Source: Glebionis coronaria | Lineage: Eukaryota > Streptophyta > Magnoliopsida > Asterales > Asteraceae | DNA length: 64,000 nucleotides | Assembly: GCA_025667525.1 (NCBI GenBank) | Contig: CM046877.1 | Coordinates: 295,426,364-295,490,363, forward strand | Direction of reading: 5' to 3' | Part shown: piece after piece, positions 53,579-62,628 of the stretch | Layout: each line of letters begins with the position of its first letter | Numbering within the stretch: position 1 is the stretch's first letter | Position numbers and translations under genes: made by a program | The notes under the pieces: generated by a model | What the model was told of the DNA's origin: nothing | What the model saw: the letters and a program-made list of their open reading frames with translations, nothing else | The model's database searches: none

Positions 53579-53766
53579 CTCTTTTCGTGAAGATTGACGG
53601 TTTTTTGTGAGAGACGCGTTGGCTTTTGGGATCCGTTCAGTCGTGAACGTTATTTTTTGTATCAAAAATTTTCAAAAACCCCAAAAACATTTGAAAAATC
53701 ATAAAAAGCATTTCTTTTTCAAAGTTTTGCACCAAAAATATTCTTCTTGCTTATCTATTTTTCTTT
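53579..53766 (+). other. G4 leader
   Basis: A short AT-rich leader with repeated CAAAAA/CATTT phrases. There is no upstream ATG with a long frame. Confidence 0.6.
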
Positions 53767-55440
53767 ATGGATTCTTATGTCCATTGCGTCGGGTGTGGGA
53801 GACGATTATACGGGAACGACTCTTGTCAATGGTGTACATGTGAACGGTGCGGAAACGATATCGACAATACACAATTCCTATTCGGATTTTGTCCTTTGTG
53901 CAACTCGACTAATTCGTCCTTTTTGAACCCACCTCCTGTTCCCCCGTGCATCTATTATGGAAGCGATTCTCATTGGCATGTTTCGTGCCCGGTTCGATAC
54001 CCGTATGGTCACGAGCAAGAACCGGGTTACAATTATGACAATGACAATAGCTATCCACATGACGCACCCGATTTTTCTCCATACCCATGTTGCCAACATT
54101 GTGGGGGCCCTCACGATACTTCTTATTGTCAGCCAATGGATTATTATGAGCCAGATCCGTGTCCTCAATTTTCTTTACCGATGGATTATTATGACCCAAC
54201 TCCGTGTTATAATTCTTCTCAACTGATGACTTACTATGAGCCACATCCGTGCTAGAATTCTGGTTTTCCTAACTGTGAGCCCCCACACCCCAACCTCAAT
54301 CATCAATCCTCTCAGAGAATTTAACAACTCACTACTCTGAATGAAGAAAGGCACGCCATTATTTTGCAACTTCAAGACACTGTCGCTCAGCTAACAGAAG
54401 CATGGGAGGAAGAAAAGCGACAGCAACAAGAGCAACGACATGAGCAAATATCGAATATCGAGACTTATACTCTTCCTCCGGTGTATCCATACTATTATGA
54501 TGATGATGACGATGAGTCTACTATTTCTTGGAATGATCTTGCTGCTCAATGTCCTAGTGCAATTGTCATCCCTTCTCTCGATATCCCAAACGTGTCTAAG
54601 GATTGTGATACATTGAGTGAGCTGAGTGATTTTGGTCTCGATAATTTCTTTGATGAGGAGGTTTGTGACATGCCTACTTCTATGGAGCCTGAGGACGACG
54701 TTGCTCTTACGGAAGAGGTCGATCCTACTGATGACGATTTTTCTCCGCGCTATAAGAATTTCACTTTTGAAATTTCTCAATCTCCACCGGGAGATACGGG
54801 CGATGACGATTTATTCTCTCCGGCTTACGAGAAGTTCACCGATGAACTTGATCTTTTGGATGAGGTGGAAGACGTGCTTCTTCGCGATAGATTACGGAAA
54901 GTGCACCTTCTTATTGCTTAAATCGAAGAGTTGACTTATCCTCCTCTTTCCGAGTCTTTACCTCCATCTATTCCTCCCGCTGAAGATAATGACCCATTGC
55001 TGGAAGAAATCGACATTCACTCCATACCTCCAGGTATTGATGACGATGACACGGAGGGGGATATTATCCTTGATAATTTGCTGCAGGAAGGTATTGACCC
55101 AAGTCCCCCTCCCGAGCACCTTTCATCCTCCCCTTTAGCCACTATTGCAGAGGATGAGTGCTTTGACTCGGGAGGTGACATTGATTATGCTATGATTGAT
55201 AACATTACGGCTTTGCCGCTTGCTGCTGAATATCCATTGTCTTTGGAGGATGACAATGTGATTCCTTTACCCACCCCACCTCCCATGGATCATGATTTCA
55301 CATACTATACGTATGTTGAAAGAACCTTTCTCCCATTTAAGACTTATCCTCCCGTCTCTCCTTTGTTGATGTCAACCGGGAACGAGGACAAGGTCTTTGA
55401 TCCCGGTATTACATTTGAGGCTTCCCCATGGACCATTTAA
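53767..55440 (+). pseudogene. G4 ORF: cysteine-rich zinc-finger-like, coiled-coil and acidic protein
   Basis: One frame of 558 codons from ATG to the final stop, with in-frame stops at 54253-54255 (TAG), 54322-54324 (TAA) and 54919-54921 (TAA). Residues 7-45 hold four CX2C pairs (C7/C10, C20/C23, C25/C28, C42/C45), like two zinc ribbons. Residues 61-74 look like a CX2CX4HX4C knuckle with the second Cys changed to Tyr. Residues 109-121 are an intact CX2CX3HX4C knuckle (CQHCGGPHDTSYC). Then come three YYxPxPC repeats (about 126-163), a Glu/Gln-rich helix (QLTEAWEEEKRQQQEQRHEQ) and a long Asp/Glu-rich tail. No protease, RT or membrane segment. I do not recognise a named family. The knuckle suggests nucleic-acid binding and kinship to Athila gag. 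Between about 54256 and 54363 the frame still reads sensibly, so the stops are probably recent. Confidence 0.7.
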
Positions 55441-57466
55441 TTCGGGGATGAGTCAGGCTCGTGACTCGGTTAACAAAAACAAGCGCTTTTTGGGAGGCAA
55501 CCCAACTATCTATCTATCTTTACCATAAGTGTAAGGGGGGAGCCCCGTTGGTGTTTCTTGTTTTCTTTCTTATCATGTGCAGGGATTAGAGCTTCAAAGA
55601 CACACTCTTGATGACTTTTGACGAGCCGTGATTCCGTGTTCCCTTCTTCCCGGTTCTATCCTAAACTCTTTTCGATTCACTATTTTATATTTTCCAATAT
55701 TAAAATCGGAATCTCTTTAGTTGTCTCTTCCTTAGCGAGATTTAAACAAAGTGCACAATGTCCTAAGTGTAGGGGAGTTTACTCCCACATGCTTAAACAT
55801 TGAGGACAATGTTTATATTAAGTGTAGGGGGGACTTCTATCGAAGTTAAGTGGCCTTTTCCTTGTATTTGTCCTCATTTTAACCGGAAAATCAATTTTTC
55901 GACATTTTTCAAAATTTTTGATCTATTTTGGCCTATTAGTTTTTCCCTTTGTATAGTTATTTTCTTTCGTTGCTAGAATAAATCTTTAATAAAGTGGTTT
56001 TAATTTTCAAACGTTGTGAATCTTTTGACTCAACCCGAGTTTACTTATCTAAGTTTACTCTAGCTAGTATCCTTAACGTGTTTAAGTTAAGTTTTGCTAG
56101 GCTTTTATATAGGGAGCTTTAAAACACGAAAGTCTTAACTCTCACGGGTTAAGAACAAAAACTTTTCGCAAGTTCCTATAATTGATCCTAGAGAGTCGTT
56201 TATCAAGGGAACTTTAAAATGCGATTTCTAAACTTGAAAAAGTCTAAGAGTTTCCAAGATCCTATAGGCGACTCTAAAACCCAAAACTTTGATTTAATAG
56301 GCTAAGCATCCACTAGTCTCATTCCTTGAGATTTTAAACTGTGGAGAACGAGAGATGATAGAGTCAATTATAAGTTTGGTATCCTTTCGTGAATTTATGT
56401 GAGTTAATTATAAGCCTATTCTCCCATCGCTTGTTAATAAATTTATCTGTAATAAATAAGGTTGTATGATTTGAAAAGTTACTTAGCTTCTAGTCCAAGA
56501 TCGTTTAAAAGTTGCTCGGTATGGATTAGAGTTCATAGCCAAGGCATAACTTATTGAAGCGGGATGCGAAGATTGGCGAGTCCAAAAAGGTCCTAACAAG
56601 GCATGAGGGCTATATTTTGTTGCTAAAGATCCCAAGTGATGTGAAGAATCATTTATCGAAAAACTATATGAAGGATCAAGACACACGACGAAAAGCAAAT
56701 ACTCCCAAAAGATCATGGAGAAGTCTATCCAAAAAGGCCCTAACAAGGTATGAGGATAAATAAATCCAAGTCCAAAAAGGAGGCGGATCGTTGTATATCA
56801 AAGTCTAAAATAAAGATTGGATAAAAATGAAGAAGTCATGGTCTAAGTATGAAGAATCTCTCAAAATTTCAAGTGAAGAAATTCCTATTATGAAGAGAAG
56901 GCCATTATTTCATGAACGTCTCTCAAGATTTGAAGTATGAAGTCGCTTCCAAATATCGGTTCGAGAAAGGTCTCAAATCACAGAGCGAGTTATGCCAAGA
57001 TATGAACTTTATGAGGTCCCGAGAAGCAGTTTTAAAAGATTTTGTCCTTTAGCTAACTATTGATTAAATCGTTCACTTTATTTTTGGCCTAAATAACTAT
57101 CGAAATAAGTCAAACAATGCATCCTTGTGATCATTCAAGACAACAATAAAATATAAGAGATACACCTAGGAATAAGGGAGTCTAAGTAAATAATTGGCCC
57201 ACATGAGTTCGTATTAGTTTGCTAACTTATAATAACAATGATCTCGTTTTTAAGCTTGGTTTGGAGAAAGTGAAAACTTAAGGATGATGATTATTCATGA
57301 CATTTCCAAAACCTAAGGTATGTTTTTGATTTCTTTACTTCGTATGTTTATAGTTTTCTATCTCTTTAATAAAGGCCAACGTGGATTGATTATGATGAAA
57401 AATGTAATCTTGCTTTGTAACTAATGCATTGCATGAGGACATTGCAATGGTTAAGTGTAGGGGATT
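55441..57466 (+). other. G4 3' non-coding region
   Basis: There are three tract-like phrases TTAAGTGTAGGGG or AAGTGTAGGGG (about 55762, 55819, 57452), each near a GAGGACAATG/GAGGACATTG word. The last one precedes the 3' LTR. A 28-bp direct repeat with two mismatches (TCCAAAAAGG..CTAACAAGG) is at 56581-56608 and 56728-56755. No ORF is credible. Confidence 0.6.
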
Positions 57467-59056
57467 TGATAGGTATGTAAACACCCATCCTTTTTACCAC
57501 TTAATTACAATAATAACCGAGCCAAAACGTGTATTTTATGTCATTTATGTCGGAATTATGCGTGGTTTGTGTTTTTGTTGTGATTTAGGACGAAAAGGTG
57601 AAAAGTGGAGAAAACACGGGCATTCACGGGCTTTTATCGAAGAAAAAGACGAAGGACGAAGTCAAGAAATCAAGAGTGCGAAAAGAACGGAAGTCCAAGA
57701 CCAATTCTGAAGATTTATCGAAGAAAAAGTCAAAAGACGGAAGTTTACTAAAAGGCGAAGAACTCGAGTCTTATTTATGAAGAAAATTCAAGACGAGTTT
57801 AAAGAAATCCCAAGACAAAGTCATTGTAGTCAAAAGATTAAAGAAGATTAAGGACTTAAGCATGCAATTAGAGAAAGAGGAAAGAGGGGAGGAAGCTTCC
57901 TTCCACTAACCACCTTCTCCCCTATATATAGTTTGATAGGATTTCATTTGTAGTGGTTGGGTGACTTGACAACCCATCTCTTCCACCATTTTCATTTACC
58001 TTCACATTTAAATTATGCACTTTAATTCATTGTCTTGCACTCTTTAATTCAAGTAAGTTTACTTTTATTGTTCTTGAATCTTCACTTTATTGTTAATCTC
58101 CTTCTACCTTTCTTGTTTGATTTTTTCTTCATCTTTATTGTTCATGTTCTTGATTTTTTTATGGTTTTGATTTAGTGGGTTTTGATTATCTTGGTTATGA
58201 TTGTTGGTGTTATTGATTTGGATTGATTGGTTTTTTTTAGTAGATCATTTGTGGTTGTTTTGGTTTAATCTTTTGGTTAATCTTGATTAGTTTTGGTCAA
58301 ATTCGTGTTCTATTTCTTCTTCACTGTTCTTCGTGTTCATCTTACTGTTTCTTTCCCCAGATATTCCGAGTCAGCATTTTTATTCCGTATCAATATTGTT
58401 CATCCGGAATATCATTTATTCCGGATCAAGCTCCTTCGTCCGGAATATCATTTATTCCGGATCAAGCTCCTTCGTTCGGAATATCATTTATTCCGGATCA
58501 AGCTCCTTCGTCCGGAATATTGATTATTCCGGATCAAGCTCCTTCGTCCGGAATATGGATTATTCCGGATCAAGCTCCTTCGTTCGGAATATCATTTATT
58601 CCGGATCAACCTGTTTATTCCGGATGAAGCCCTTTTATTCCGGGTGAGGATTTTATTCCGGATGAATTGATTTATTCCGAATGAAGGCTTTATTCTGAAT
58701 GAAGTGTTTTCAGTTTTTTGTAGTTTTATGATTTTAATTTTTAAGCTTTACTTTTCCCGCCTTTTTCTTTATTTGTACTTTTACTTACCTTCCCTTTTAG
58801 TTTAAGTTTTAGTTTGAGTTATTTACCTTTATTGCTTTTAATTTCTCGTCATTTACTTTTCGCCAAGTTTTAATCTTTCATTGTTTCCTTTTACCGTCTT
58901 TATTTTTATTGTTTCAAATCTTTATTTTTCAATAGTTTTAGACAACGACCATTCCCTTTTTATTCCACCAAGAAAAACTGAGTCACACTTTGAACCGTGA
59001 TCAATTCGAGAAGATTCCGAGAACGAATTTTTCAACTTAGTAAAATCATTACATTA
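57467..59056 (+). repeat. G4 3' LTR
   Basis: It matches 51975-53560. A TATA box lies at about 57922-57931. The 36-bp array is at about 58412-58590, with the same units in a slightly different order of variants. Confidence 0.95.
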
Positions 59057-59061
59057 ACTCC

Positions 59062-59767
59062 ACCTTGGAGTACTTTGGGGTACTTTCGTTTTTAGCCATT
59101 TTTTTAGTTTTTTTAAACTTTTTCATTTTTACCTTGTTAATTTAGTTAAGAAATATTTTTAGAAAAATAGAATTTATTTTTATCATTATTTTATTAATTT
59201 TTATCATTATTTTAGTTTAAAAATTATTTTTAGCCTTTAAAAATTTGAAAAATAGTTTTAAAAAATTAGGAAAAATACGTTTTAGTTATTAATTGATATA
59301 AGTAAGATATTTGTTTAATAAAATAATATTTTGGACTTTTTGTTAGTTATATTTCATTTTAGGGCTTTAATTAGAATTTAAAATTGAATATTTAATTAAT
59401 AAAAGGGTTTAAAATTTATTTATTGAATTTTTATTCTTACTTATACTATTTTAAACTTAGTTTTAATTTTTAATTAATTTTTAGCTTTAATTTTTAATTT
59501 TGTCACGTTTTACGTATTTACGTTCGCGTTTTACGTCATTACGTCGTAGTGTAATCGTAGTCGTAGTTCGTCTTTAATTTTCTCTCTTCTAAACCAAAAA
59601 CGACACTAATCCAAACTTTGATTTTATATATTGGCACACTTAATCCACACACCTCCTTCGAGAACGAACCCGCATTTATTCGGCTTGTCGGTTTTCCTAA
59701 ATCGTCGAGTTTAATACTTGCCACTCATACGCGTTTTTCCTAAAACGTGTACGATTTACCTTTATCA
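59062..59767 (+). repeat. G5 5' LTR, right part
   Basis: It runs from the G4 insertion site to TTTATCA, just before the primer-binding site. It is AT-rich, with tandem-like TTTTTAATTTTTAATTA phrases near 59450-59500 and several TTTACGT/ACGTCATTACG words near 59505-59550. No matching second LTR is in the window. Confidence 0.65.
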
Positions 59768-59772
59768 ATTTT

Positions 59773-59790
59773 TGGCGCCGCTGCGGGGGA
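59773..59790 (+). other. G5 primer-binding site (tRNA-Asp type)
   Basis: TGGCGCCGCTGCGGGGGA lies six bases after TTTATCA. This is the Athila/Tat-type primer site, with G in place of C at one position. Confidence 0.85.
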
Positions 59791-60617
59791 GGTGTTTAGT
59801 GTTGCCATTGTTATTATCATGTTTGTGTGAGTAGTGCGTTTTTGCTTTTTAATTTTGGAAAGCTTAAATATCGTACATACTTATTTTTGTTATTTTTCCT
59901 TAATATATTATAGTATCCAAATAAAACGTGTTTAATTTTCCTAAATTAAACACAAAACCAATCATTTTACTATATTGTAGATATCCCATTATCGTTTTCG
60001 TGTTTCTTGTGAATATATTACTATATTGTACTTATGTAGAACAATAAATATACAAGTACTCAAAAAGCGTGAAAACGCAACCTTGATTCGGGATTTCATC
60101 ACTCGATCATTATATTCGAATCTAAAGAAAAAGTTTAAAGGCAAAATAGATAAATTCTTTTGTGAGGCTTAATTTTGATTAACACAAACTATAAGGTGGG
60201 TATAAGGCGGTTGTATTTCACGACCTAAGGGAAAAAGGCTCTTAAGTGCTTAGCGCCGCCTCGTTTCCCCCGCTTGCTTGTGCGTGTTTTGAGAAAGAAG
60301 GCTAATCGAGGGTTTGCCGCCCAAGTATTATCTACGTATATTATATTTGCTTGTTTTCAAGATTAAACCCTCTTGAACGTTTTGGTGTTCCACCAACGTT
60401 CTAAAGTCATCGAAGGTGTTCACTCCACGTGATCGTTTTCATTCCTTGAGGCTTCTTTAATCGAGAAATCGATTCGAGGAGAGATATGTAGATTTGAGTC
60501 TACGTAATACAACAAAAATCCAAAAAAATTAAAAACAATCAAAAAACCAAAAAAATTGAAAAATCGAAAAGCCGCAATAAGAATCTTCTTTTCTACCACC
60601 CATTCTACGCTTAGTGC
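59791..60617 (+). other. G5 leader
   Basis: About 830 bp of AT-rich leader before gag. I see no long ORF. An A-rich run with AAAAAACC words lies directly before the gag ATG (60520-60570). Confidence 0.6.
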
Positions 60618-62150
60618 ATGCGCACTCGATCGAAGGATTATTCTATTTCTAGCAACGCTTCGAATCGACGTAATCGTAATCGAAGGAATCGACGACGTAG
60701 ACGAGATTTAGAAACCGACGTTCCTAATATTGTTGTTGAAGAGACCGTAGAGGAGATGGCCGACAATCGTTCGATGATGGAATTGCTCCAAGCACCCATC
60801 GAGGGTTATGGAGACGCGATCGTAATTCCCGCTATCGAAGCGGAGAATTTTGAGATTAAGAGCGGAATGCTTTCGTTGATTCAAGCTACGAACTTTCGAG
60901 GTCGTGAAGCCGATAATCCGCACGACCATATTCGGAATTTTGATCGTCTTTTAGCCACGAGCAAGTTTAAGAACGTCGACACCGATGTCGTCAAGCTTAT
61001 GCTTTTTCCGTACTCGCTCGATGGTGCCGCCAAGGATTGGTACGAGAAAGATCCACCTAATTCGATAACTACGTGGAAGGATCTCGTCTCCAAGTTTGTT
61101 AATTATTTTTTCCCACCGTCTAAGACAACGTTTTTCAAAAATAAAATTACGAAATTTGAGCAAAAACCGAATGAATCTTTTAGAGACGTGTGGGATCGTT
61201 TTAAGGAATTGCTTAGGAAATGTCCTCACCATGGTTTTTCCGAGTTGCACCAAATCGATACGTTTTACAACGGTCTTAATTTTCAAGAACAAGATTCGTT
61301 GAATTCCGCCGCCGGTGGCAACTTTTTGTGTAAAACTCCGAAAGATGCATTGATAATTATCGAAAACCGATCCAAGGCTTACGAACTTCGCAACGCACCG
61401 AGTGTTGCCAATGTCGCCAATGTTAGTAGTTCTAATCGCGACATTGAGAGAGTTGATGCGAAAGTCGATAAGTTGACGAATGTGTTCACGTCTTTTCTCG
61501 TTGAGATGCAAAAGAAAGACGCTCCCGCTATGATGAAAGCGGTTGAGGTTTCGTGTACGTTTTGTGGTGGACCTCATAATTATTACGAGTGTGCGGCTAC
61601 GGATGGCCAAACGTCGAATGTGAGTGCGTTAAATGGAAACAACAATTTTCAAAATCAAAATAACGCGGGTCCATCACAACAAGGCAATTATAACCAAGGC
61701 AACAATTTTAATCAAAACCGAAACAATTTTCAAGGAAATAATCAACAAGGAAAATTTTCGCATCAAAATCAAGGAGGTTATAATCAAGGTCGTAATTTGA
61801 ATTGGCAAAACCGAGATAACAACAACAACCAAAACTCGAGTTTTCAAAACAACAACAATCAAGGTAACAATTTTTCAAGTGGTAATCAAGGAAATTTTCA
61901 AAGAAGTAATCAAAACCAAGGGAACTTTAATTCAAATCAAAATAGTTCGTCAAACGATTTTAAAAATTACATGAAAACGAATGAGGCTAATATGAGACGA
62001 TTAGAGGGAGAAATTGGTACTTTGAAAAACGACTTTACAAATACTTTGAATTACAAAACACGAAGATTGAGTAAGGAAAAATTGACATTAAAAAGATGTT
62101 TCGGCCATAATGAACAAATCCTCGGGTGCTTCGTCGAGTTCGTTACCTAG
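60618..62150 (+). CDS. Athila-like gag of G5 (510 codons open)
   Basis: Starts MRTRSKDYSISSNASNRRNR, an Arg-rich N-terminus (residues 15-30). The retrotransposon gag domain follows at about 90-225: FRGREADNPHDHIRNF, KLMLFPYSLDGAAKDWYEKD, FPPSKTTFFKNKITKFEQKP, KCPHHGFSELHQIDTFYNGL. This is the typical Athila sequence. A zinc knuckle CTFCGGPHNYYEC (CX2CX3HX4C) is near residue 314. Residues about 335-450 are extremely rich in Asn, Gln and Gly. The last about 25 residues differ from the expected path: the family continues in the frame of 62110 (NPKEQCKA), so a frameshift near 62100 probably separates gag from protease. There is no stop in the gag domain, so this is a fairly young copy. Confidence 0.9.
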   Translation: MRTRSKDYSISSNASNRRNRNRRNRRRRRDLETDVPNIVVEETVEEMADNRSMMELLQAPIEGYGDAIVIPAIEAENFEIKSGMLSLIQATNFRGREADNPHDHIRNFDRLLATSKFKNVDTDVVKLMLFPYSLDGAAKDWYEKDPPNSITTWKDLVSKFVNYFFPPSKTTFFKNKITKFEQKPNESFRDVWDRFKELLRKCPHHGFSELHQIDTFYNGLNFQEQDSLNSAAGGNFLCKTPKDALIIIENRSKAYELRNAPSVANVANVSSSNRDIERVDAKVDKLTNVFTSFLVEMQKKDAPAMMKAVEVSCTFCGGPHNYYECAATDGQTSNVSALNGNNNFQNQNNAGPSQQGNYNQGNNFNQNRNNFQGNNQQGKFSHQNQGGYNQGRNLNWQNRDNNNNQNSSFQNNNNQGNNFSSGNQGNFQRSNQNQGNFNSNQNSSSNDFKNYMKTNEANMRRLEGEIGTLKNDFTNTLNYKTRRLSKEKLTLKRCFGHNEQILGCFVEFVT

Positions 62151-62628
62151 TGACACCGTTTCAAATCCGAAGGAACAATGTAAAGCCGCCTCATCTCATG
62201 AGAAAGGTCGTGTGATTACCCCTAACCTTGATGGATTTCGAGTTGTTCCTTCTTCTCAACCCTCGACATCTAAGACGTCTTATTGTTCTAAAGTCGATGG
62301 GGTGAACGTGGCGACCAAGGAAAAGAGTGCACACCCTCGTGTACCTCAAATTCCATCCACGGTTCAAAAAGAGAGCTTTATTGACCTTACCAAAGTAACC
62401 TTTAAAGAAACTTGTGCTTCGATCCCTCTTAAAAAACCGAAAAGGCATATGCCAAGAAAGGAAGAGGATCCGGGCCAATTTCTATTACCTTGTGATTTTT
62501 CCGAGATTGAGGGATGTTTAGCCCTTGCCGATTTAGGTGCTAGCATCAATCTCATGCCTCATTCTCTTTGGAAATTGATGAGATTGCCTAGACTTACCCC
62601 CACGAACATGACTATCGAGCTAGCAAAT
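62110..62628 (+). pseudogene. G5 protease region, cut by G6
   Basis: Open from 62110, with SLPSDTVSNPKEQCKA linking to the gag C-terminus. The protease reads DPGQFLLPCDFSEIEGCLAL, then ADLGASINLMPHSLWKLMRL, the Athila form of the aspartic protease (active-site Asp-Leu-Gly in place of Asp-Ser/Thr-Gly, as is common in this lineage). TMTIELAN-type sequence (NMTIELAN) is reached and then replaced by LTR sequence at 62629. RT and integrase would lie right of G6, outside the window. Confidence 0.85.

Larger units (their letters stand above)
51975..59056 (+). mobile_element. G4: non-autonomous LTR element carrying one Cys-rich acidic ORF
   Basis: LTRs at 51975-53560 (1,586 bp) and 57467-59056 (1,590 bp) begin TGATAGGT and end TTACATTA. 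The target duplication is ACTCC at 51970-51974 and 59057-59061. A primer-binding site TGACGCCGCTGCCGG follows the first LTR, and a polypurine tract GTGTAGGGGATT precedes the second. The 3.9-kb interior has no gag, RT or integrase, only the ORF at 53767-55440. The LTR ends, primer site and TAAGTGTAGGGG tracts resemble Athila elements, which may supply the enzymes. Confidence 0.9.
51943..62628 (+). mobile_element. G5: Athila-like Ty3/gypsy element, cut by G4 and G6
   Basis: The right end of its 5' LTR (to 59767, TTTATCA), a primer-binding site of tRNA-Asp type (59773-59790), a complete Athila-like gag and the protease are visible. G6 interrupts it at 62629. The left edge is not certain: TGATAGGATC at 51943 is a candidate LTR start, because Athila-type LTRs here begin TGATAG, but the true start could be further left. 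Confidence 0.6.

Noticed and set aside
60708..61610. Minus-strand ORFs opposite Athila gag, up to 219 codons
   Set aside because: They are shadows of the gag frame; gag has clear conserved motifs, while these have none.
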